Source of the DNA: Canna indica
Lineage: Eukaryota > Streptophyta > Magnoliopsida > Zingiberales > Cannaceae
NCBI GenBank assembly: GCA_034359265.1
Contig: CP136891.1
Location: 52,096,501-52,160,500 of the forward strand
Length of the DNA stretch: 64,000 bases
Reading direction: 5' to 3'
Shown: in pieces, positions 19,173 through 30,424 of the stretch
Position numbering within the stretch: the stretch's first letter is position 1
How the letters are laid out: each line of letters begins with the position of its first letter
Position numbers and translations under genes: made by a program
The notes under the pieces: model-generated
Database searches by the model: none
The model's input: only the letters and a program-made list of their open reading frames with translations
Told to the model about the DNA's origin: nothing

Positions 19173-21718
19173 TGTCACACCCCAATTTCACAATGGTGTG
19201 ATCGGCCAGGGTATACAAGTATACTCTGAAGCCTAACTCAAATCACAACCACATAAATAAAACAAACTAATCACAGACCACATAGATAAAACAAACTTTA
19301 TATTTCAAACTCCAACCACTAACAAAAAGTTATAGAACAAACAAATTCATCCTTTGTCAAAGAAATCGCGAAAACATGAATGTTCAACCGGTATAAACTT
19401 TAAACAATGTTTGAAACAATAAATGAAATAAAGAATCCATAAATGAAATAAAGTACAATAAGTCTCGATACAGGACTCTCGTTAAACCCGACCACTACCC
19501 TAACTCTAACTTCGACTTGTCACGAGATCAGTCCTGAACCTGCCGCTCCCAGCTGCGCTACTCAGACATTCCAGTGCCACTATTGGTTCTGACCTGGTGC
19601 TACAAAAGACAACTAACAAAAAGAAGGTAAGTCCATATTGGACTTAGTGAGTGGCTCGGTCCTGAGCCCACCCCGGTCCTGTCCACAGACAACAGTTACA
19701 CAAAAATAATATATAATGATCACATAACATATATAATTTCCACGGTACAATGAACAAATTCATAATTCAGAACTAAATCTTTTATCTATGTAAAATCTAA
19801 AGCAATCCACATATAACCCATTGCAGAACAAAACCACATTTTCCTGCAAACATACTTCCAATTAATACGACTCGGTCACTAGAACATGCCCAGTGAGCTT
19901 CCTGCCCATGATTCCCGAGCTAGGCAGGCCCTCTAGCCTCGATAATCCCAACTGGTTGGGAAAATCCTCCAACCAGTGCCACTCCGGGTCGGTCATCAGT
20001 GTGGCTAGCTGACGAGCTTCCCGGTCCACACCTCCTCCACCAATCCGCCCAACCAAAACCCTCATACCATCCATAAACACAAGTATATTACACATGAAGA
20101 ATGCAGCAACACTGCATACACACACTAAATCCAACCAGTTCATTCAAAGTAAATCTTACCAAATACAGGCTTGGTAATAAAACATAGCTACACAAGTATT
20201 ATAGATACTGTGATTAAACATGTCTGCAAATACCCCAATTCATGCTAGCACAACATGTAAATGCATAACAACAGATGAAACGGTTGCATGAACCATCGAA
20301 AGTTAAACTTTATTAAGAAACCATACTAATTAACTTTAAGGCTGCCATTTATTGATATTTCTACTATATTCAAAACCAAGGTTCATCCATATAACTACAA
20401 GATTAAAATACTACTACTATCACTCTAGTTTAACTTCAATTGTTCCAATTTCTCCTAACCGCAACAAATTCAACATTAGGCTAACAGTAGGCACTACCCA
20501 ACAAATCAAAACATGAAGCATACTTATCCAGACTAATTACCAGTCATTTAGCAAGGAGGCATATATATTTATATATTTAAGTAAACAAAGCTCCACTAAT
20601 TCTCCTACCAGCCGGCACTGTCAAGGAAAAGAAAAAAAATGTTTACATCTCCTAATTCACCAAATTACCTATTGTTCAACTTTAGTCCAACCTAGATTAA
20701 TGAGTTACTATATCTTGCTAACCCCTTTCTATATCATGCGAACACAAGGAATCACCACCTGCTACCATTCAAATGTTTTTTTTCTTTCTACTCTACTCAA
20801 TTGCTACCATCAACCCTTTTAATCTATACATCAAGAGCAATAAGCAATAACAACACAAGCAATAGGGAATTATTTATCAAGAAGCTCCAACACTCTCATG
20901 GCAGTGAGCGGCTGCTTCAATCCAATTTCCGAAAGGCTCAGCTTTGGTACACAATAAACCCCAAATTTCATTAAGAATTAACTTAGGAATCCCCCTCCAA
21001 ACCCAATTGAAGAAAGATTTAACACTCCAACAAAAATCTCCACACCTCTTCATGAGAAGGGGTGGCAAGGCAAGGAAGACAAGGGGCGGCAAGGGAAGGG
21101 AGGAAGCATGGGTTTGGGCAATGATTTAACCACTCACCGGTAAGGGAAATCGAAGTGGAAGACGCTCTCCAAAGTCCTTCAGTCGATGATCACCGGCGAC
21201 GGCAATACCACCGGCGGCAAATCCTTCTTCCAACGCCTCCTCCGTCACCCTCTGTCGCTGCCTTCTTTTCTCCCCCCCCCTAGGCAACACCACCGGCGGC
21301 AAATCCTTCTTCCAACGCCTCCTCCGTCGCCCTCTGTCGCTGCCTTCTTTTCTCCCCCCCCCCTTTTTTTTAATTACAACCGCACACACCAAATAAACTT
21401 CTTCTTTTTTTACAATTCTACCCCTCACTTAAACTTACCCCCTTATATATATATATTTACGATTTTACCCCTCACTTAACCCAACCGCGGATTCTACCCA
21501 ACTCGACTCACACTTGACCAAATTAGGTTCCGATCGAGTCGTCGGACTCGACTCAACTAATAATCCAAAACCTAAAATAAAATAAAACACTAAACACGTG
21601 TAAAAACCTCACCTTAATTCACATTATCTAGCACTTCTTCTGACCCGCTCCGATGCGCGTCCACATCGTTCGGCTGAAAATGATTAAATTAAATTATATA
21701 AAATTTATGGATATAACA
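19173..21718 (-). repeat. 3' LTR of the group D element, 2,546 bp
   Basis: It starts on the minus strand with TGTTATATCC next to the polypurine tract and ends with GGGGTGTGACA. Its first 0.6 kb is repeated at 23411-24026. A tandem duplication of about 81 bp (21207-21368) is present here but single in the other copy. The minus strand carries a donor-like CCG-GTGAGTGG at 21137 and an acceptor-like TTTTGTAG ending at 19600. The hairpin TAAGTCC/GGACTTA lies at 19628-19646. Confidence 0.88.
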
Positions 21719-21735
21719 ATCCTCCCCCCTTAAAG
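21719..21735 (-). other. Polypurine tract of the group D element
   Basis: The minus strand reads CTTTAAGGGGGGAGGAT immediately upstream of the 3' LTR, the expected plus-strand priming site. Confidence 0.85.
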
Positions 21736-21752
21736 AAAATTCGTCCTCGAAT

Positions 21753-23406
21753 TTAGTGTAGAAAAGAACTCACCAAGGAAACAAATAGAGATGGATATTG
21801 CTCTCTCATCGTACTCTCCACCTCCCAAGTAGCTTCCTGACCAGAATGATACTCCCAACGGACCTTCACCAGCGGAACTTCCTTAGGCCTCAACTTCCTA
21901 ATCTAGCGATCCAAAATCTCTACAGGTTTCTCCTCATACACTATTGTCGAATTAACCTCTACCACCGACTGCTCAAGTACATGAGACTCATCCCTGACAT
22001 ACTGCTTCAGCATAGAAACATGAAACACTGGATGCACCCTATCCAGGCTAGACGGTAAGGCCAACTCATAGGCTACGACTCCTATCCGTCGTAAGATAGG
22101 AAAACTTTCCATTCTTTCCAAACCTCACTACTTCTTTCATAGGAGACACCTTCAGAAACACCAACTCTCCCTCTGCGAACTCAATATCTTGGGTCCTTCC
22201 ATCTGCATACATCTTCTGATGACTTTGGGCTGCCAGCAATCGATCCTTAATCAGTTTTACTTTTTCCATGGCATCCTGCACCAAATCGGGCCCCAACAAT
22301 TGAGACTCCCCAGCCTCGAACCACCCCACTGGGGATCTACATCGCCACCCATACAGGGCCTCAAAAGGCGTCATATCAATACTGGTATGGAAACTATTAT
22401 TATAGGCGAACTCTACCAGGGGCAAGTGCTTCTCCCAACCATTCTCTAAATCCAAAACACAAGCTCTTAACATATCCTCCAAAGTCTGAATAGTCCTCTC
22501 AGACTGCCCGTCCGCCTGCGGATGGAAAGCGGTAGTGAATCTAACCTGAGTATCCAAAGTCTCTTGGAAAGACTGCCAATACCGAGCAATGAACTGAGTA
22601 CCTCGATCAGAGATGATCATCACTGGGATACCATGATACGCCATAATCAGATTCAAAAATAATTGGGCATACTGCTCTACGGTGAAAGTCGTCTTCACCG
22701 GAATAAAGTGCGTTGACTTAGTTAGCCGATCCACCACCAACCAGATGGAATCATTTCCCTTCTTCGACCTGGGTAGTCCAGTAACAAAATCCATGGTGAT
22801 CTTTTCCCATTTCCACTTCGGCACCTCAAGATTCTGAAGCAGTCCCGTAGGTCTCAAATGCTCGGCCTTAACTTGTTGACAGACCAAACACTTAGACACG
22901 AACTCAGCTACCTCCCTCTTCATCCCTCTCCACCAGTAATGCTGCCGCAAATCACGGTACATCTTGGTGGCTCCTAAATGCATAGTATAAGTGGAACTAT
23001 GAGCCATCTCAAGTACCTATTGGCGGACCTCTGTCATATCAGGCACCACAATCGTATCCTTGAACCTTAACACACCCTCGGCATCAATCCTAAACCCATC
23101 ATCTGCATCTCCCCTCTCAACCAGATCTCGGGTTAAAACACAAAATGCATCCTCACCCTGGGCTATTCGGAGCATATCTACCAAAGTAGACTGGACGCGA
23201 AGATGCGCCACCATACTACCCGAGTTAAACACCGATAACACCGCTCCATTCCCCAGACATTCAGCAAGCTCCCTTGCCAATGGCCTCCTACTCAAAGTCA
23301 AGTGGGCTAGACTACCCATAGATTTTCTGCTCAATGCATCAGCCACTACATTAGCTTTCCCAGGATGGTAGAGAATGGTGCAGTCATAGTCCTTCAACAA
23401 TTCCAA
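21753..23406 (-). pseudogene. Ty3 pol remnant: RNase H end, integrase, chromodomain-like tail
   Basis: From 23406 down: RNase H end ([20 protein letters not shown]), an in-frame TAG at about 23016, the zinc-binding H2C2 part (CLVCQQVKAEH), the integrase core with KITMDFVTGLP, IISDRGTQF and ADGQSERTIQTLED (D,D,E present), then FHVSMLKQYV and a chromodomain-like end RWEYHSGQEATWEVES. A frameshift near 22110 and a stop after EILDR break the tail. This layout fits the chromovirus branch of Ty3/gypsy, probably Del/Tekay-like. Integrase residues are intact but the frame is not. Confidence 0.9.
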
Positions 23407-23410
23407 CCAC

Positions 23411-24026
23411 CTTCTTCATGAGAAGTGGCAACAAGGCGAGGAAGACAAGGGGCGGCAAGGGAAGGGAGGAAGCATGGGTTTGGGCAATGATTTAACCACT
23501 CACCGGTAAGGGAAATCGAAGTGGAAGACGCTCTCCAAAGTCCTTGAGTCGATGATCACCGGCGACGACAACACCACCGGCGGTAAATCCTTCTTCCAAC
23601 GCCTCCTCCGTCGCCCTCTATTGCTGCCTTCTTCTCTCCCCCCCCCCCCCCCCTTTTTTTATTTGGGTGTGTGCAGTTGTAGCAACCGCACACACCAAAT
23701 AAACTTTTTTTTTACAATTGTACCCCTTACTTAAACTTACCCCCTTTTTTCATATTATATATATATATATTATGATTTTACCCCTCACTTAACCCAACCG
23801 CGGCTTCTACCCAACTCGACCCACACTTGACCAAATTAGGTTCCGATCGAGTCGTCAGACTCGACTCAACTAATAATCCAAAACCTAAAATAAAATACTA
23901 AACACGCGTAAAAGCCTCACCTTAATTCACATTATCCGACACTTCTTTTGACCCGCTCCGATGCGCGTCCACATCGTCCGGCTGAAAATGATTAAATTAA
24001 ATTATATAAAATTTACGGATATAACA
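23411..24026 (-). repeat. Truncated 5' LTR of the group D element
   Basis: It is homologous to 21046-21718 and ends at the ATGCA duplication. Only the U3 side and promoter-proximal part survive. Confidence 0.88.
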
Positions 24027-24172
24027 ATGCATCTCCAGAATCTCCTCCCGGAATTTTTCTTCGTATTTGAGGTCAGCAAGCAAGCTTGAACATTATGCAT
24101 ACATAAAGGGGAAGACACTGCTGAAGTTATAGATACTTCATCAATTTGCATTTCTTTTGAACCTGATGCCAT

Positions 24173-25024
24173 TAATCTACAGTTAACAAATATGAAAAAA
24201 TATCATTAACAACTATGAAAAAATAATTAACATTGAACAAATAAATAATTAACTTTGAAAAAACAATTAACAACTATGAAGTGAACTCCTTGTTATCTAT
24301 CTTCATTTACCTATTATGTGTTTTTGCTTGCTATAATATAATCTAACCAACCATAAGCTTTTATGCTTCAAGTATATTTACCAAAGTCTGATTAAAAATA
24401 TATCAAACAATAGGTCCTTAAAGATACGAGAATGACCAAAATATAGAGGAAATGAATGCACTCATTGACTGTACCATGGTGTGAGTTTAGTCTCTATTGG
24501 GCGAGCATTGTATTATCTAACTTCAATTAAATGCCCCAATTTAAAGTTTTATTGGACAAATGGATAGAATATAACATGATATCAATTGCCCTAAAAACCT
24601 AAAAAAAAATTTATTGGACAGAGTGCAGAAGATTTAGGGGGGAAATGCAGCAGCTCCAACCTTTATGTATACGGATGATGATTTGGCAGATAGAGGCGAG
24701 CAGGTATAGCCGGCAGACAACGATGATGGCGGCAACAGATGCTAGCTGCAATTCTGGGCGGCGTCGGGGTGTCGGGGTGTCGGGTTCAGCAAAGCAGCAG
24801 ATGGGTATAAAATAGGGTTTAGGGTCCACCGAAATTAATATATTTTGATGTGCTGACTGGGCTGGTGAACCACGTCAGCATGTTAACGGTGAATCTAACA
24901 TTTGATTCACGGCGGAATTTAATTGAAATGAATTTAAAGTTTGAATATATTATTGAAACAAATAAAAACCTCTGATAGAATTGGGAAAAAACCCAAAGTT
25001 GGGGATATATAGTGTAATTAAACC
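24173..25024 (-). promoter_or_regulatory. 5' region and right TIR of the GRF MULE
   Basis: Upstream of the GRF start codon lies about 440 bp of AT-rich DNA with short 'aacaactatgaaaaa' repeats, then the right inverted repeat (about 24700-25024). In Mutator elements the TIR usually supplies the promoter, so this is the likely one. A 72-codon minus-strand frame at 24611-24829 has no known domain. Confidence 0.5.
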
Positions 25025-25033
25025 TTAATAAAA

Positions 25034-28000
25034 TGTCAACTATATAGTCTATATTTATATTTATATGTAAATGTAAATTAAATTTCGATCATGCTTATTA
25101 AAATCATATTCCTAATGCTCCAATCACATTCTTTTCTATACCGACATGAATTTATATTAAAATGGCATAAAATTTCTCTTTTTTTCTATTAAATTAAAAA
25201 TATAATTTTATTAAACCAAAATTTTTTAAAATGTTTTTAATTTGCGATCCAAAATTTTCAAAAATAATATTTTCGATATTTTCAAGCAATATTTTTTTAT
25301 ACCTCTAAAATATATTTTTATTATAATAAATACATTTCATATTTTTTTCAGAATTTTTTTACTTTTTTTTATTATTTTTTCAAAAAAGTTTGTAACACGC
25401 ACTTTTGTGAAAAATGAAATATTTTTTCTCGCTTATTTTCATGGATATTTTTGTAAATTTTTTTAAAAAAGATTCATTCATAAAAAAACTAAAATCTCAT
25501 TTTTGTGAATAAACATTACATAAATGTCCATTTAGTAATTTTATAAAAATGTCCATGAAATTTTTTTTTTATTAAATGAGCGAGAATAGCCCAAAATGAG
25601 CGGGAAAAAACTTCTTTTTTTATTAAATGAGCGGGAATGGTCCAACAAAGAGAGGGAAAATATTTCCTTATTTACTCGAGACTTTGTTACTTTTATTATA
25701 TGAACATAAGATAAGATTAGAGTTGAAAATAAGAAAATTTGACATGCATAATTAAAAATAGAGTCTGAAATTAGGAAATTAAAAGTAATTAATTGGAATT
25801 TAAACCGACTTTATTTGAAAAATAACCATAGTCAATTAAATGGATTTGGAAATAGGGAAATTAAGCATAATAATATTAATTTTAAAAATTCGAAAATAAT
25901 TATTTTCAGCATTAATATTATTCAAAATTAATTTAATTGGTAAATTGATAAATTAAATATGAAAAATTACTTTAGAGAGAATACAATTTCACGTGGAAGC
26001 AACACGTGTCCACGTAAAGATGTGTTTTATATATTATATAAAATGTCAACAATATAGTCTATATTTATATTTATATGTAAATATAAATTAAATTTCGACC
26101 ATACTTATTAAAATCATATTCCTAATGCTCCAATCACATTCCTTTCTATACCGACATGAATTTATATTAAAATGACATAAAATTTCTCTTTTCTCCCATT
26201 AAATTAAAAATATAATTTTATTAAACCAAAATTTTAAAAATAGTTTTTAATTTATGATCCAAAATTTTAAAAAATAATATTTTCGGTATTTTTAAGCCAC
26301 ATTTTTTGTACCTCTAAAATCTATTTTTATTATAATAAATATATTTCATATATTTTTTCAGAATTTTTTTCTTTTTTTATTTATTTTTTCAAAAAAATTT
26401 GTAACGCGTTACGCACTTTTGTAAAAAAATGAAATATTTTTTCTCACTTATTTTATGAATATTTTTATAAAATTCTTTTAAAAATGTTCATTCATGAAAA
26501 AACCAAAAACTCATTTTTGTAAATGAACATTACATAAATGTCCATTTAATAATTTTATAAAAATGTCCATGAAAACTTCTTTTTTTATTAAATGAGTGAG
26601 AATAATCCAAAATGAATGAGAAAAAATTTCTTTTTTTATTAAATGAGCCGGAATGGTCCAACAAAGAAACGGGAAAATATATCCTTATTACTCCAGACTT
26701 TGTTTCTTTTATTAATAAAGATAAGATAAAATAAAATAAAATAAAATATCAATAATATAGTCTATATTTATATTTATATGTAAATGCAAATTAAATTTCA
26801 ACCATGCTTTTTAAAATGATATTCCTTATGCTCCAATCATATTCATTTCTATACCGACATGAATTTATATTAAAATGGCATAAAAATTTATCTTTTTCCT
26901 ATTAAATTAAAAATATAGTTTTATTAAACCAAAATTTAAAAAATGGATTTAATTTATGATCCGAAATTTTTAAAAATAATATTTTTGATATTTTCAGGCC
27001 ACGATCTTTTATACCTCTAAAATCTACTTTTATTATAATAAATACAATTCATATATTTTTTCAAAATTTTTACTTTTTTTTTAAAAAAAAATTTGTGACG
27101 TGTTATGCACTTTAGTGCAAAATGAAATATTTTTTCTCACTCATTTTAAGGCTATTTTCCACTTATTTTATGAATATTTTTATAAAATTCTTTTAAAAAG
27201 ATTCATTCATAAACAAATCTCAAAAAAAAATTGTGAATGAACATTACATTTAATGATTTTATAGAAATGTCTATAAAAATGTCTTTTTTATTTAAAAGAG
27301 TGGTAATAGCCCAAAATGAGTGGGAAAAAACTTCTTTTTTATTAAACGAGCGAAAAAGAAAAAAAAAAGAGCAAAAAATTAGTACCTTATTTATTCCAAA
27401 TTTAGTTACTTTTATTTTATTAAGATAAAATTATTTATTATTTTAATTTGGAAGTAAGCCATCGAAACTAGCAGTTGATTGATCTTTAAATGAGCAATTA
27501 TGTAATGTTCATTGAAATTTTTTTTATTTATTGAATGAATTCATTTTTTGTTATTTTTTTGAATTTTAGAATACATTTTCAAAATCATTTATAATTTAGG
27601 ATTTGAAATTTTCAAAATTCTAATATTATCGATATAAATAATTCAAATTTTTTTAATTTAGGATCCGAAATTTTCAAAACTCTAATAAAAGTAAAAAAGT
27701 CTATGTATAAAAAGGATCGAAATTTTTAAACTCTAATAAAGGTAAATATATAAGTTTGATGTAGTATCCATCAAATTAAATTAAAAATATTGAATTAAAA
27801 ATACGGAATTAATTTAATTTGGTAATCAATTTGATATGATTAATTACCTATATAGGTTAATAAAAAGTAAGTTTTTTCTCGCTCATGTTTTTGGCTATTC
27901 CTGCTCATTTCATTCACCAAATAATTTTTTTGGTTCATATTTTTTTTAATTCTTTTCAAATAAAAATTGTAACGCGTTACACACTTTTGTGCAAAATAAA

Positions 28001-28495
28001 ACATTTTTCCTGCATATTTTAGGATTATTTTCCGCTCACTTAATGTGCATTTTTGTAAATTATTTAACAAAAAAATTAACAAATCATGCCCATTTAGGAT
28101 ATGTTTGTGTAGTTTTCTTGCTCATTTAATGAATTTTTAAAAAAATTATTCTTGGCAAATCATGTTCTAACTTGATTAATACACATAATTTAATAATTTT
28201 AAATTAATATTTTATAGTAAAAAAATTATTATATTATTCTTATTAATTATTATTGTAAAAATAATTTTAGGATACTTTGAAAACGTATCCTAAAATTTCC
28301 AAAAAAAATCACAAAAATTCTATTTTAGGTTTATTTACTAATAAATTTTTTTTGTTAAATTTGCAGTAAGAAGTGAACGTGCAATAAATTTTTTTTATTT
28401 ATTTAAAGATAAGATTTTTGTAAATTTTAGCAAAACCATAATTAATTTAATTGAGTAGATCAATTTGATATAATTAATTGCCTATATATGTCAAT
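25034..28495. repeat. AT-rich tandem array, left part
   Basis: Three head-to-tail copies begin with 'tatagtctatatttatatttatatgtaaat' at about 25041, 26053 and 26757, so the units are about 1,010, 704 and 690 bp. Each includes blocks such as 'cataccgacatgaatttat' variants and 'ttattaaatgagcgggaat'. From 27440 a second unit type appears that also forms the array at 39775-42562. There is no coding content. The first copy has an extra 300 bp near 25690-26030. Confidence 0.75.
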
Positions 28496-28620
28496 AAATT
28501 TCAATAGGAAAAATCGCCATCCCGCTAGGGTTCTTCAGTGCTTCTTGGTTCTCACTAGTGAAGTGTAATCTACGTCTCTTTGACATTGTTCTGTGGTGTG
28601 TTTACACTGTATTTGATCAT

Positions 28621-30424
28621 GGTTTCTCTGCCTGCTACTTCCTCGACAACCCTTCCTGAAGATATTCTATACATTGAAGATGATGACATCAAGGAAGGAA
28701 TCGATGGCTGTCTGAAAAGCTTGGTTGGCAGACTCCTAATTGATCGCTCGTTCAACGTCGGCACCATGGAGGCCGCCCTGGGAGCGATATGGGGGAACTC
28801 GAAAGGTTTTTGTATACTGGATCACGGAGATAATATATTTCAATTTTTCTTCAAAAATGATATTAATGTTCTTCGTGGGTTCCCCGTGGCTGTTAAAAAA
28901 TTTCATCTTAAACTTAAAGAGATAGAGGGTTGATATGATCATTCTGGAAGAAGATTTCATTCATGTCCCAGTGTAGATACAAATCTGGGGACTTCCAGAA
29001 CACTTCAAGATGCTCGATCTTGGCAGAAAAATTGGTTCCAAATTCAGGCAGGTGTTAGATACATCTTTTTGGAGTATGGATGAATCTAACACCAGTTTCC
29101 CTTCTTCGCAGCTTTTCAAAATTATCGATGGATGAATCTAAAAAAATAGCAGGTTCTAATGTAGACCCTCTTGTCTCCTCTTCCACAGGAATTCCTGATG
29201 TTGTTACTGTTGCAGAAAGGGATGAAATTAGTTTAAAGAATTTGAACAAATTGGATTCTCCTTCCTAGGATTCTCGGGAGGAGGCTCCGACTAATGAAGG
29301 CTTTGATAAAATTTCTGAATTCACTACAAAAAAATAGAGTATCACCAACGGATTAAATTCGTTGGTAATAGTCAAAAATCCGTTGGTAATAATCAAGAAT
29401 CTGTTGATAATAATCAAGAATCCGTTGGTAATACTAATACCAACGGATTTTCATTGGTAAAATCCATTGGTGATACTCTGCTAGGTATTACCAACAGATA
29501 TTACAATTGTCCGTTGCTATTACCAACGGATAAAGATATATTTGTTGGTAATTGCCAACAAATGAGTTGATAATTTTGTTGGTAATAGCAACAAAATTAA
29601 TTTGTTGGTAATTATTTGTTGGTGAAAGTTTGTTTTCTTGTAGTGATTAGTATCTTCAGATACCCAGATGTGGTCGAATCCTAAGGCAGACCTGGGAATA
29701 AGTGTTCCTACTTTTGTTTCCTGCAGTAGGACTTCAGATCTGAAGGTCACAGATAGAGCTCCTTTTCCCATTCCTTCTAAAGCTCTGAGTGATAAGGTTC
29801 CTGCTTTGGCGATTTGTAGGGTGGACTGAAACAGCGGTTTACAATCAGCACTTCTAGTTTGCCAACTGTTCTGAATTCTACTTCAAATGAGTCACCTGAA
29901 CTATATCCCACTCTTCATCCTACTACTTTAGTGACTTCTCTGATCACTACTGAAACAACAACTCCTTTCCCTACAAACACTATTCTTACATCTGAAGAGG
30001 CTACATCGACTGGCTCAATAGATTTCTTATCTAATTTTCCTACTATCCAGCAAGCTTCCTTTGAGGGTATTGACACTCAGCTACGACGAGATTGTATTAG
30101 CACTGATTCAGCCTTATTGTCCGAAAATACATTATCTTCCCGTCAACATAATACTACAAGCATTGTTGATCCCATGTTGCAAGGGAATTCTAACTATGAG
30201 TTGCCTTACAAAATTCCTAAACGGAAACCTCAACTGAAACTCAAATAACTGGCTCGTAATGGTGGAATTGGTGGGAACAATGTAGACGATGCCAAACACA
30301 AGAATTCTAAGGAAAGCACCGTTGAGAACCCCAGTAGCTCTAAAAGATGTTGTATTCAAGAAGAAGGACAGACTAATATGGGCAGTGGTGTCAGTCCGAA
30401 AATGACACCAAAGAAGCAATGAAG
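28621..30424 (+). pseudogene. LINE ORF1 (gag-like, DUF4283-type)
   Basis: The frame from ATG 28621 runs about 104 codons through SLVGRLLIDRSFNVGTMEAA and IWGNSKGFCILDHGDNIFQF, the start of the plant DUF4283 nucleic-acid-binding domain, then stops at 28931. Later pieces in shifted frames include a Ser/Thr-rich stretch at 29859-30248. A 324-bp CACTA MITE interrupts it at 29322-29645. In plant L1 elements this protein binds the element RNA. Confidence 0.78.
29322..29645. mobile_element. CACTA-type MITE, 324 bp
   Basis: The ends are CACTACAAAAAAA and TTTTCTTGTAGTG, flanked by a 3-bp duplication ATT (29319-29321 and 29646-29648), both typical of CACTA/En-Spm. The interior has direct repeats of 'tccgttggtaataatcaagaa' and their inverted forms, so it is rich in CCAACGGA/TCCGTTGG. 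There is no coding content. Confidence 0.9.

Larger units (their letters stand above)
19173..24026 (-). mobile_element. Internally deleted Ty3/gypsy retrotransposon (group D)
   Basis: A perfect 5-bp duplication, ATGCA, flanks the element (19168-19172 and 24027-24031). On the minus strand the order is: truncated 5' LTR (24026-23411), then directly the end of RNase H, integrase, a chromodomain-like tail, the polypurine tract, and a full 3' LTR (21718-19173). Missing are 1.9 kb of the 5' LTR, the primer site, gag, protease and reverse transcriptase. The junction near 23406-23416 has short homology (CCTTCTT against CCTCTTC), suggesting an illegitimate-recombination deletion. It splits the GRF gene. 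Confidence 0.9.
18831..24172 (-). pseudogene. GRF-type zinc-finger gene with C-terminal membrane anchor, split by a Ty3 element
   Basis: GRF fingers are small zinc-binding modules that bind nucleic acid in other proteins. The frame starts at ATG 24172 (MASGSKEMQIDEVS), enters the finger with ACLLTSNTKKNSGRRFWRC, and is cut at 24031 by the retroelement at 19173-24026. It resumes at 19172 in the same frame with CGFFLWHDPDYFGLVKENLE, which completes the C..C..GRRF..C..CGFF.W signature. An in-frame TAG follows LLQ at about 19038. Past it comes a charged coiled coil (MHEEKLTGLEKEKKKMEEKY) and a hydrophobic segment (IWYFCVCVWIVVSMAAWF) before TGA at 18831-18833. Finger, coiled coil and tail anchor is a familiar plant layout. 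It is a pseudogene here. A 3' splice-like CTGTAG just before the ATG suggests a 5' UTR intron. Confidence 0.82.
15158..25024. mobile_element. 9.9-kb MULE carrying a GRF zinc-finger gene, enlarged by nested retroelements
   Basis: The termini GGGTTAATTACACTATATAT and their counterpart at 25024 form inverted repeats of roughly 250-330 bp, the left copy having an extra 80-bp stretch. Flanks CTAATAAAA (15149-15157) and TTAATAAAA (25025-25033) are a 9-bp duplication with one difference, as expected for Mutator elements. Removing the two nested retroelements leaves about 2.7 kb. No MURA-type transposase is visible, so it is non-autonomous. It carries a GRF-type zinc-finger gene on the minus strand. 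Confidence 0.85.

Noticed and set aside
24611..24829. 72-codon minus-strand frame in the right TIR of the GRF MULE
   Set aside because: No domain, and most of it is terminal inverted repeat; kept only as part of the 5' region.
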